Below, one piece after another: positions 7,376 through 14,273 of a stretch of 28,828 nt of DNA. The stretch spans positions 1-28,828 of the forward strand of contig JAFUUB010000046.1 in NCBI GenBank assembly GCA_017483985.1, given 5' to 3'. Position 1 is the first letter of the stretch. Each line of letters begins with the position of its first letter. This DNA comes from Bacteroidales bacterium (GTDB lineage Bacteria; Bacteroidota; Bacteroidia; Bacteroidales; UBA932). The notes under the pieces were generated by a model. That model was not told the DNA's origin, made no database searches, and saw nothing but the letters and a program-made list of their open reading frames with translations. The translations under genes were made by a program, and so were the position numbers.

Positions 7376-7792
7376 TCAGAGCAGCAGGCCGACGAGCATC
7401 AGGCCGATGAAAAGCCAATCGAACCAGACGCCGAAGCCGACCCGGACAGGACTGCTCGAGGGTGCGGCAGGAAGAGGGCGGTTGGTGTCCACCTGGTAGC
7501 AGATTCCCTCGTTGTCCAGATAGAAACGTGCATACTGCCGGGGCCTCTTGGATGCTTCCGGATCCAGGATGTCGTAATTCGGATCGTCGTACCCGGGTTC
7601 GGACTCATACACGATGATGCTTCCTCCCTTCCCGTCCGTGTCAATGCGGCTGGGATCGCCCATGGTTTTGATGATATCCTCTGTCGTACATCCTACCCAA
7701 GGCTGCGCCGGAACCGTTGTCACCCTTCTCGTGACCGAGCAGGATGTCAACACCAGGACGGCGGACAATATCAGAATAATAACTCTTTTCAT
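7376..7792 (-). CDS. Small lipoprotein, possibly SmpA/BamE-like fold
   Basis: A 138-residue protein with a lipoprotein signal (MKRVIILILSAVLVLTSC, Cys18). The part WVGCTTEDIIKTMGDPSRID is reminiscent of the repeat in SmpA/BamE-type proteins (a 'G.t...v...lG.P' helix), followed by a beta segment IIVYESEPGY. The C-terminus is a hydrophobic helix (WLFIGLMLVGLLL). The start at 7792 is chosen over the upstream 7819 because the signal peptide begins there. It follows the O-acetylesterase gene by 37 nt and is the last gene before the terminator. A role in sialic acid use is not shown. Confidence 0.7.
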   Translation of the reverse strand: MKRVIILILSAVLVLTSCSVTRRVTTVPAQPWVGCTTEDIIKTMGDPSRIDTDGKGGSIIVYESEPGYDDPNYDILDPEASKRPRQYARFYLDNEGICYQVDTNRPLPAAPSSSPVRVGFGVWFDWLFIGLMLVGLLL

Positions 7793-7829
7793 GGCTGCGT
7801 TTTTGCCGCTATGCAGCAAAGAACGTACC

Positions 7830-10085
7830 CTACCGCACCTTCAGCCGGAAGGTCGATGCCGGGAGGCCGTCGCCGTTCACCAGATTGGCACAGGTGTAGG
7901 GCTGCCAGGCGTAGCGGACCATGACCGGTTCCCGAAGGTTGGAGACGTTCAGGCAAATCATCTCGGACGCGCCTGGAATCACCTGGGCCTCAACGGGATG
8001 ATACAGACCATCCGCCGCATCCAGGACTTCAAAGCCGACGATGGCGTCGCCTTCAGAAGCGTGCAGGCCGGTCTGAGGGCCGAAGTCCACGAGAACCTTC
8101 CCGTCCACCAGAATCGCCTCCTGCGCCAGCGGGCCGTCCGCTGCGACATGATGCCCATAATGCTTTGCAAGTGCCTGTAAGGCAAGGCGCTCTCCGACCG
8201 GTTTCTTGTTCTTGTAGTGTACGTCGGCCTTGTCGCCCAGGTCGGAGGTCACGGCCATCCCGAGGCCGGGCCGGCTCTCCAGGAGCCGCCGCTGGGAATC
8301 GCGGAAGATGGGCCAGGAGGTACGGTTGAGGGAGGACAGTTGGACGTAGTAAAACGGAAGATCAGATTTCTCGACTTCGCCTGCGGCTCCGCTCGAAATG
8401 ACAGAACCATCTGGACAGACAACCGGTGCTTTGTCACTTCGACCAAGTCCCGAAGGGACGCGTGGAGAAGTCTGAGAAACAAAATACGACCGCCAGGAGT
8501 CCACCAGCAGGGGAAACAGGTCCTCGTGGACCTCCACGCGGTCCGCGTTGGATTCGCCCTGGTACCAGATGACGCCGGTGATGGGGTAATGGTCCAGCGG
8601 AAGGATACCCGCCTCGAAGTTGTAGCACGGCTCGTAAGGATGGCGGGTGATGTGGTCCGCACAAGGGACTGTCGCATAGACGCTTCCATAAACGTCACCT
8701 TCCTTTAAGGCCTTCCGCGCCCCGATATTCTTCAGCGCCCGGCCCCGGGCCCATTCCATGATGAGGTCGTTCCGGGTCCAGTCGCGAAGGATGGCCGGGT
8801 AGCGGGTTTCCAGGGTTTCGCGGTCGATCCAACTTTCGGCGGTAGAGCCGCCTACGGCATTGCATATCAAGCCGATGGGCACCTGCAGGCTGTCCCGCAG
8901 CGTCCTTCCGAAATAGTACCCGACAGCCGAGAAACGGCGGAGCGTTTCCGGCGTTGCGTGGGCCCACCGGGTGGGTTTGAAATACTGCAGGTGGTTCACA
9001 CTGTCCAGCGCCGAGGCCGGCCATTCCACGTTGTCCGTCCGCCAATTGCACTTCATGTCGTAGAGGCGGAGGTCCGGATCGGCCGCGACATCGGATGCCG
9101 ACGTCGTCTGCCCCACCTCAAACTCCATGTTGGACTGGCCGGAACACAGCCAGATGTCGCCGAAAGCGATGTCGGTATAGACCAGGGAACGGTCCGGCGT
9201 CTCGATCCGGAGTTCGGCGCCGGTTCCCACCGGATGGGCCGATACGGTCACGGACCAGGCGCCTCGGTTATCGGCAACGGCCTGATAGACAGCACCATCG
9301 ACCGTCACTTTCACGCGATCGCCGGCATTGGCCCGGCCCCGGACCGGGAAGGGTTTTTCCCGCGGGAGGACCATGTGGTCAGAGAACATTTGCGAGACCT
9401 GAAGACCGCCGTAATTCCCTGTGATTCCACTATATACGGTCTTTGCCAGGATGCCGGCGCCCTCGATATTCGGGTGGATGGCGTCCGGGAACATCCAGGG
9501 GTAGCGATACAGCGGCTCGTAAAAGTCGATCAGCTCCGCTCCGGCCGCATGGGCCACGGTCTCGATGGCCGCCTGGATCTGTCCGTGCCAGACCTTGGTA
9601 CCCGAGATGAAGCGGGAATGGGTGCTGCCGATGGGCGTCATCCGGGCGATGATGAAGCGGGCTTTGGGATTGACACTCCGCAGACTGTCGACCAAGGCGA
9701 GGTAATCCCCCACGAATTCATCCTGGAAATGCGGCCAGTTGCGCGGGTCCGTATCATTGATACCCAGATGGATAACGACGATATCCCCGGCGAAATCCAT
9801 CGCCTGCCGGAACTCCTCCTGCTCGAAATACGGCCGGTGCCCATGCCTTAAAAGCGTGGCCCCCGACTTTCCGAAGTTTCCCACCTCGTAACGGTCGCCC
9901 AGCATCCTTTGCAGCTGCGCCGGGTAGCTGTCCTGCTCCCGGTTCTCGATCCGCATCCCGTACGTAATGCTGTTTCCCACGCAGGAAACCTTGATTTTGG
10001 GCTGGGGCTTCGGTTTTCGGCGTGCATCGGCCGGCGCGAGTACCATCAGCAGGGCCAGCAGTGTCAGAGCGTATTTCTTAAGCAT
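7830..10085 (-). CDS. Two-domain GDSL esterase plus sialate O-acetylesterase
   Basis: A 751-residue secreted enzyme (signal peptide residues 1-21, ending APADA). Domain 1 (about 30-230) is an SGNH/GDSL hydrolase: CVGNSITYG with Ser39, GIND at 108-111, and DAIHPN at 201-206 giving Asp201 and His204. Domain 2 (about 235-745) is a SASA/DUF303 sialate O-acetylesterase with CSGQSNMEFEVG near 314-324 and WYQGESNADR further on. It should remove O-acetyl groups from sialic acids so that sialidase and lyase can act; Bacteroides fragilis EstA is a known dual-domain relative in this role. A palindromic repeat element encodes residues about 538-574 (TSPRVPSGLGRSD...GEVEKS), just before the conserved DLPFYYVQLSS strand. 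The insertion keeps the frame, but whether it alters activity is open. Confidence 0.92.
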   Translation of the reverse strand: MLKKYALTLLALLMVLAPADARRKPKPQPKIKVSCVGNSITYGMRIENREQDSYPAQLQRMLGDRYEVGNFGKSGATLLRHGHRPYFEQEEFRQAMDFAGDIVVIHLGINDTDPRNWPHFQDEFVGDYLALVDSLRSVNPKARFIIARMTPIGSTHSRFISGTKVWHGQIQAAIETVAHAAGAELIDFYEPLYRYPWMFPDAIHPNIEGAGILAKTVYSGITGNYGGLQVSQMFSDHMVLPREKPFPVRGRANAGDRVKVTVDGAVYQAVADNRGAWSVTVSAHPVGTGAELRIETPDRSLVYTDIAFGDIWLCSGQSNMEFEVGQTTSASDVAADPDLRLYDMKCNWRTDNVEWPASALDSVNHLQYFKPTRWAHATPETLRRFSAVGYYFGRTLRDSLQVPIGLICNAVGGSTAESWIDRETLETRYPAILRDWTRNDLIMEWARGRALKNIGARKALKEGDVYGSVYATVPCADHITRHPYEPCYNFEAGILPLDHYPITGVIWYQGESNADRVEVHEDLFPLLVDSWRSYFVSQTSPRVPSGLGRSDKAPVVCPDGSVISSGAAGEVEKSDLPFYYVQLSSLNRTSWPIFRDSQRRLLESRPGLGMAVTSDLGDKADVHYKNKKPVGERLALQALAKHYGHHVAADGPLAQEAILVDGKVLVDFGPQTGLHASEGDAIVGFEVLDAADGLYHPVEAQVIPGASEMICLNVSNLREPVMVRYAWQPYTCANLVNGDGLPASTFRLKVR
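8364..8473. repeat. Palindromic repeat element inside the O-acetylesterase gene
   Basis: 110 bp bounded by AGATTTCTC and GAGAAGTCT, with inner arms CGAAATGACAG (8394-8404) and TTGTCACTTCG (8431-8441). It is in frame and encodes about 37 extra residues. The arms have drifted more than in the kelch copy, so this may be an older insertion. Confidence 0.8.
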
Positions 10086-10106
10086 TTGATTCTCAGGGAT
10101 TTTTCA

Positions 10107-10140
10107 AAACTGCCTTCTGTGTTTTTACATAAAGCAGTTT
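10107..10140. other. Small inverted repeat between transporter and esterase genes
   Basis: AAACTGC (10107-10113) and GCAGTTT (10134-10140) are perfect 7-bp arms around a 20-nt AT-rich loop in the 87-nt gap. It could form a weak hairpin in the transcript. No Bacteroidetes promoter was found in the gap, so the two genes are probably cotranscribed. Confidence 0.3.
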
Positions 10141-10172
10141 CATTAAACATCTGATTAACGGACAGTTAGAAA

Positions 10173-11444
10173 TCACGCCATATCGTCCGTCGTGGGTTTG
10201 AGAACGGTAAGCTGGACGAGGAGGGCGAGGGCGGTGACGATGCCCAGGACGGCGAAGGCCGCGCCGAGGTGGCCGCCGTCCTGCATACGGCCGAGGACCT
10301 GGGTGCAGACGGCGCCCATGGCGACGCCCACGGTGTTCATGAAGCCGTAGGCCGTGGCACGGAGGCGACCCGGGACGAACTGGCAGAGGATGGGCATGTT
10401 GTTCGTGTCGAACATGCCGTAGCCGATGCCGAAAATCAAACCGGCTGCAACAGCGGCGACAATGCCGTGGCCGAGGCCGATCAGCACGAGGGCCGGAATC
10501 ATCATCCCAAGGCCGATGGCACTGGTGTAAATGCGGCCCTTGAGGTTCTTCTTGACCCACTTGTCAGAGAGCGGTCCACCGATGAGAACACCGATGAACG
10601 ACGCAAAAGCGATGGTTATCGTCGCAATCGGCCCTGCTTTTTCCATCGGTATGTCCAGGCTCCCCTGGAACAGGGTGGGCAGCCAGTTCTTGGTGGCCCA
10701 GCCCGGCATGGAGGAGGACGCGAAGAAGAAAAGGATGGCCCAGAAGGCGATGTTGGAGAAGATGAGGGCAAAGGATTGCCAGATGGTTTCGTGAGATTTC
10801 TCCACGCGGCCTTCGGCCTTGGTCGAAATGACAGGGTCCGTACCTCCGGCCTTGACAGCCGCGGCGGGGCGGGCTTCCTTCAGGCAGAAGACGAGGATGA
10901 CGGCATAGGCGATGCCGATGATACCGAACCAGTGGAAAGTCTGCTGCCAGGTGAGCGCCTTGGCGAAATTGGCCCCGAAGCCGCCGAGGGCCTGGCCTAG
11001 GTAAAGGCCGGTCATGTGGATGCCCACGGCGAGGGAACGGGACTTCCCGGAGTGGTAATCGGCAATCAGGGACAGGCTGGAAGGGATATACAGCGCCTCG
11101 CTGATGCCCATCAGGCCGCGAAGCCACTTGAGCTGGGTGAAAGTCGTGCAATAGCCCATCAGGAGCGTCACCGCCGACCAGACCGCCAAAGAGCCGACAA
11201 TCAGCCACTTGCGGCTGAGCCGGTCGGCCACGGTGCCGGCGAACGGGCTCACGACCGCATAAATCCACAGGAAAATACCCATCAGGACGCCGAACGCCTC
11301 GGCGCTCTGCAGTTCCGCGATGTCCATCGCGATGTACTCCCGCATCGTCGAGAGCATCTGCCGGTCCATGTAGTTCAGCAGGGCCACCACCCAGAGGAGG
11401 GCCACCACGATCCAGGGATAGATCTTTTCTAACTTCTTTGCCAT
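10173..11444 (-). CDS. nanT: MFS transporter, probable sialic acid importer
   Basis: A 423-residue inner membrane protein with 12 predicted helices. The first helix (PWIVVALLWVVALLNYMDRQML) and the motif GTVADRLSRKW between helices 2 and 3 are typical of the major facilitator superfamily; the second half repeats it with GGPLSDKWVKKNLKGR. Bacteroides fragilis uses an MFS-type NanT for N-acetylneuraminate, and the placement with lyase, epimerase and mutarotase genes points to the same substrate. Residues about 204-217 (PVISTKAEGRVEKS) come from half of the palindromic repeat and fall in the cytoplasmic loop between helices 6 and 7, where extra sequence is best tolerated. A hexuronate or other sugar acid substrate is the alternative. 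Confidence 0.85.
   Translation of the reverse strand: MAKKLEKIYPWIVVALLWVVALLNYMDRQMLSTMREYIAMDIAELQSAEAFGVLMGIFLWIYAVVSPFAGTVADRLSRKWLIVGSLAVWSAVTLLMGYCTTFTQLKWLRGLMGISEALYIPSSLSLIADYHSGKSRSLAVGIHMTGLYLGQALGGFGANFAKALTWQQTFHWFGIIGIAYAVILVFCLKEARPAAAVKAGGTDPVISTKAEGRVEKSHETIWQSFALIFSNIAFWAILFFFASSSMPGWATKNWLPTLFQGSLDIPMEKAGPIATITIAFASFIGVLIGGPLSDKWVKKNLKGRIYTSAIGLGMMIPALVLIGLGHGIVAAVAAGLIFGIGYGMFDTNNMPILCQFVPGRLRATAYGFMNTVGVAMGAVCTQVLGRMQDGGHLGAAFAVLGIVTALALLVQLTVLKPTTDDMA
10794..10834. repeat. Half palindromic element inside the MFS gene
   Basis: Begins AGATTTCTC and ends TCGAAATGACAG, the left arm of the element seen in three other genes of the locus. The right arm is absent. It adds about 14 residues. 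Confidence 0.7.
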
Positions 11445-11471
11445 TATTATCGTTCTTTTCGGTTTCTCTAC

Positions 11472-11543
11472 AGATTCTTTCGTCGGGCTCCGCCCTCCTC
11501 AGAATGACAGGAGCGCATCATTCCGAGCGTAGCGAAGGAATCT
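11472..11543. repeat. Intergenic palindromic repeat, second subtype
   Basis: The sequence runs AGATTCTTTCG...CTCAGAATGACAGG then CATCATTCCGAG...CGAAGGAATCT, an imperfect inverted repeat of 72 bp. It fills most of the gap between the GH20 stop and the MFS start. The core AATGACAG/CATTCCGAG differs from the intragenic subtype (CGAAATGACAG) but shares the overall plan. A hairpin here could shape or stabilise the transcript between the two genes. Confidence 0.75.
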
Positions 11544-11546
11544 CTT

Positions 11547-13637
11547 TCATAACTTGTCTGCATACTTGATGTCCGCAGCCGCTCGCCCGTCAAGTGTCGT
11601 AAAAGCGCAGGTGAACATCCATTTGGTGAGGCGGTTCTCCTTCGTGGAGAAGGCGCCGACGGGAAGTTTCACGAGCACGTCGTTCCAGCCTTTGGCCAGC
11701 TTCACGGGCTGCGGCTGGCGTCCGGAAGCATTGGCATTGCCGAAAGGTTCCTGGTAATCAGCCAATTCCGTGTTTCCTTCCCAGGCAGGAGGAAGGACTT
11801 CGGCACCATTGACCCAAAGGCGGCTGTGCCGATAATCCCATTGACCCTGCGGGGGCATCGGGTCGCGCTCGGAACGGCTGTAGTTCTGCGTTTCGAAGAG
11901 AAGGCCCACGGTCTGCTCCTTCGGGGACCAGACCCGCGTCCGGGCATAAACGGTCCGGTTCGGCTGGGGATCCTCATAATAGCCCGCCACGATGGACGGT
12001 CCCCAGACGTGGCGGAAATAGATGCCGGAACCGGTGACGACCCGGTCGGTCTCCCATGCACCCTGCTCCGGTGGGAAGACCTGCGTCAGGTCGCCCTCGT
12101 TCGGATAGGCCGGCGAAATCGCCCAGCGGGCCTGTCCCTGCGCCACGTAGGCCATGGGGGCGTCTTTCAGGGTCGTTTCCCGGTAAGCGAGCATCCGCCG
12201 CTCGAAGTCCAGGAAGTCATCCCGGGCCGGTCCCTCATCGGGCAGGACGGTCCCGAAATCGTCGAAATATTGGTATCCACCGCCCCGCCAGGCGCGGTCC
12301 GCCAGGGCCAGGACACAAGCATATACGTTATTCTCCTTGAGGATGTTCTCCTCGTTCGTGAGATAACGGTCGTTCCAAAGGGCGAGGATGGAACCGGCAA
12401 TGTCGTCGGAACCTTCCTGCTGCCCGTAAATGGTGCTGGTGTGCAGGCCGATGATGTCGCCGAAGAGGTCGAAGTGATTGACATAATGCAGCCGGCAGTC
12501 CACGGCGGGAATCCCCGGCTGGGCCTTGCCACGGTAGCTCCAGAGCTGCGTCGCATCGATCTGCCCGGGGCCGTACTTCCAGCCCGGGTTCCAGGACACG
12601 GCCTTGCGCCCATGGGCCCGGACATGGGCCACCATCTCGGGGACGAAGGTCGGATCCGTGAAGCCCACCTCGTCCGTGCCGATGTGGATGCAAGGACTTG
12701 AGAATGTGTCCATCAGCTCGTCCAGCAGCGCCTTGACGGTCTCCTTCCCCTCCGGGGTCTGCATCCCGTAACCCAGCGCCCGCTCAAAGGCGCGGCTATG
12801 GCCCGGCATGTCGATCTCGGGCACCAGCATGACGCCCCGCTCGCGGCAGAAGGCGTCCAGTTCCCGCATCTGAGCCTGCGTATAGAACTTTCCCGGCTGA
12901 CGTGTCATGCTTTCCGGGGCATTGAGCTGCGGGAATCGCTTGCTTTCCAGCCGCCAGGCCTCATGCTCCGTCAGATGCAGATGGAACACATTGACCTTGA
13001 ACTGCGAAAATACCTCCACCTCCCTTTTCAACTCCTCCAGACTCACATACGTCCGCCCCACGTCCATCATCCATCCCCGCACCCGGAAGCTCGGCCAGTC
13101 CACGATGCGGCAGCAGGGAATCCGCCCGCGAGATTTCTCGACTCCGCCTCCGGCTCCGCTCGAAATGACAGGGTGGGCACCTTCGGCTCCGCTCGAAATG
13201 ACAGGGTGGGCACCTTCGGCTCCGCTCGAAATGACAGGGTGGGCACCTTCGGTCCCGTCCGAAACGACAGAGTGGTTGTCATTTCGACCAAGCGACGGTC
13301 CACCTTTGTCATTTCGAACAAGCGAAGCGCGTGGAGAAATCTGAAGCTGCCGTAGCGTCTGCCGCCCATTCCACAGTCCCTGCGGCGTAGTCGCCTCGAT
13401 CGTAATGCCCTTGCGGGAAACGATGAGCCGGTAGGCCTCGTTTCCGCCCAGCGGTGCCTCCGGAATGGCGTCCACCAGCGTCTCCGTGACAGGCGCATCG
13501 GCCTTCACGCTCCCACCGGTGTACTCCACCTGCTTGGGCAGCGGCAACAGCGCCGCCTCCGGCGCCTTCGCGCAGGAAACCAGTATCGCGACCGCGGCAA
13601 ATAGAATCGTTATTTTATTGATCGTCAACGATTTCAC
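11547..13637 (-). CDS. GH20 beta-N-acetylhexosaminidase, lipoprotein
   Basis: A 696-residue protein with a lipoprotein signal (Cys22 in AILVSCAKAP). Residues 30-98 form the GH20b domain (LPLPKQVEYTGG, GLWNGRQTLRQL). The catalytic barrel begins at about 174 (IPCCRIVDWPSFRVRGWMMD) and carries VNVFHLHLTEHEAWRLES, VPEIDMPGHSRA and the catalytic pair Asp322-Glu323 in HIGTDEVGF. The C-terminal 170 residues look like a beta-sandwich accessory domain (WKPG.., RLWVNGAEVLPPAWEG). It would release terminal GlcNAc or GalNAc from host glycans after sialic acid is removed. The join of the two domains (residues about 99-169) is a 71-residue insertion made of the palindromic element, expanded as 33-bp tandem units. 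Confidence 0.93.
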   Translation of the reverse strand: MKSLTINKITILFAAVAILVSCAKAPEAALLPLPKQVEYTGGSVKADAPVTETLVDAIPEAPLGGNEAYRLIVSRKGITIEATTPQGLWNGRQTLRQLQISPRASLVRNDKGGPSLGRNDNHSVVSDGTEGAHPVISSGAEGAHPVISSGAEGAHPVISSGAGGGVEKSRGRIPCCRIVDWPSFRVRGWMMDVGRTYVSLEELKREVEVFSQFKVNVFHLHLTEHEAWRLESKRFPQLNAPESMTRQPGKFYTQAQMRELDAFCRERGVMLVPEIDMPGHSRAFERALGYGMQTPEGKETVKALLDELMDTFSSPCIHIGTDEVGFTDPTFVPEMVAHVRAHGRKAVSWNPGWKYGPGQIDATQLWSYRGKAQPGIPAVDCRLHYVNHFDLFGDIIGLHTSTIYGQQEGSDDIAGSILALWNDRYLTNEENILKENNVYACVLALADRAWRGGGYQYFDDFGTVLPDEGPARDDFLDFERRMLAYRETTLKDAPMAYVAQGQARWAISPAYPNEGDLTQVFPPEQGAWETDRVVTGSGIYFRHVWGPSIVAGYYEDPQPNRTVYARTRVWSPKEQTVGLLFETQNYSRSERDPMPPQGQWDYRHSRLWVNGAEVLPPAWEGNTELADYQEPFGNANASGRQPQPVKLAKGWNDVLVKLPVGAFSTKENRLTKWMFTCAFTTLDGRAAADIKYADKL
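13131..13342. repeat. Expanded palindromic element with 33-bp tandem units inside GH20
   Basis: Bounded by AGATTTCTC (13131) and GAGAAATCT (ending 13342), 212 bp long. Three near-perfect 33-bp units beginning GGCTCCGCTCGAAATGACAG start at 13152, 13185 and 13218, and a fourth degenerate unit starts at 13251. Because 33 is a multiple of three, each unit adds 11 residues (AHPVISSGAEG) without a frameshift. Confidence 0.92.
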
Positions 13638-13690
13638 AAAGTCAATGATTTATCGCTATGTCAATGTCCCGTTTGAGACAAAGACTCTTC

Positions 13691-13936
13691 TTAAGCACGC
13701 TCTTCCCGGGCGGCCTGTTCTTTTTTCTTCCGTCGCAGGATGATGATCTGGCATATTCCGGAGATCAGGAAACAGATTCCCATAAAAAGGAACAACCATT
13801 TTTTCGCCAGGACCGCCAGGACGATTAAAACCGGAGACAGGACTAACTGCAAGCCATTCAGCACCCACAAAACGATGCGTCCGGCCTTGGTATCATACAC
13901 AATATCCCTTTTTTCTGTTTTAGCCCGCGGTTTCAT
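13691..13936 (-). CDS. Small membrane protein of unknown function
   Basis: An 81-residue protein starting MKPRAKTEKRDIVYDTKAG, with two hydrophobic helices (IVLWVLNGLQLVLSPVLIVL and WLFLFMGICFLISGICQIII) and a basic C-terminus (RRKKKEQAAREERA). An in-frame ATG at 13975 would add 13 residues and would overlap the stop of a tiny upstream frame. It lies between the kelch and GH20 genes on the same strand. No family is recognised; a link with sialic acid use is unproven. Confidence 0.6.
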   Translation of the reverse strand: MKPRAKTEKRDIVYDTKAGRIVLWVLNGLQLVLSPVLIVLAVLAKKWLFLFMGICFLISGICQIIILRRKKKEQAAREERA

Positions 13937-13974
13937 ATTTTGTAATTCGCTAAATATCAATTTGTTATAAAGCA

Positions 13975-14040
13975 TCACGCCGCCAGCCTGCCTTGTTTTC
14001 GGGCGGCCTGCGGGTGGGCCATTTGTAACGCGTTGTTCAT
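13975..14040 (-). CDS. Possible 21-residue peptide
   Basis: ATG at 14040 gives a 21-residue basic peptide (MNNALQMAHPQAARKQGRL and two Ala), ending in TGA that overlaps an ATG of the next frame (TGATG). The overlap hints at coupling, but the frame is short and no conservation can be tested here. Confidence 0.25.
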   Translation of the reverse strand: MNNALQMAHPQAARKQGRLAA

Positions 14041-14047
14041 AAGGCGC

Positions 14048-14134
14048 TTACAAAACCTTCGGCCGCAGGCCTAAGGAGAACATGCTCCCTAATGCGATAA
14101 GGAGTACAGATCGAAGGATGGTTTGGAACCGCAT
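14048..14134 (-). CDS. Possible 28-residue hydrophobic peptide
   Basis: ATG at 14134 gives 28 residues with one hydrophobic segment (TILRSVLLIALGSMFSLGL) and a TAA stop 8 nt before the next tiny frame. A near-palindrome CCTTCGGCC/GGCCTAAGG (14056-14076) covers its 3' end. It could be a leader peptide of the small membrane protein gene, or chance. Confidence 0.25.
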   Translation of the reverse strand: MRFQTILRSVLLIALGSMFSLGLRPKVL

Positions 14135-14273
14135 TTTCTGTAACTAATTAAATATCAATTTATTCTAAAACACCGGGTACTAAACCCTCCATTATTTCCG
14201 GCAGTTTAGTACGACCGATTTGTAAAGGGTTAATTATCAATAGTGTGCAAAAAGCATGTACCAAACTCTTCCT
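14135..14273. other. AT-rich intergenic stretch with an inverted repeat
   Basis: The region between the kelch stop and the tiny frames holds GTACTAAA (14177-14184) and TTTAGTAC (14205-14212), perfect 8-bp arms with a 20-nt spacer. The phrase TAAATATCAATTTRTT occurs here (near 14148) and again near 13951. No consensus promoter was found. The arms may be an operator or a weak transcript hairpin. Confidence 0.35.

Noticed and set aside
13131..13342. Tandem repeats considered as a CRISPR array
   Set aside because: Units are directly adjacent with no unique spacers, lie inside a gene, and no cas genes are present.
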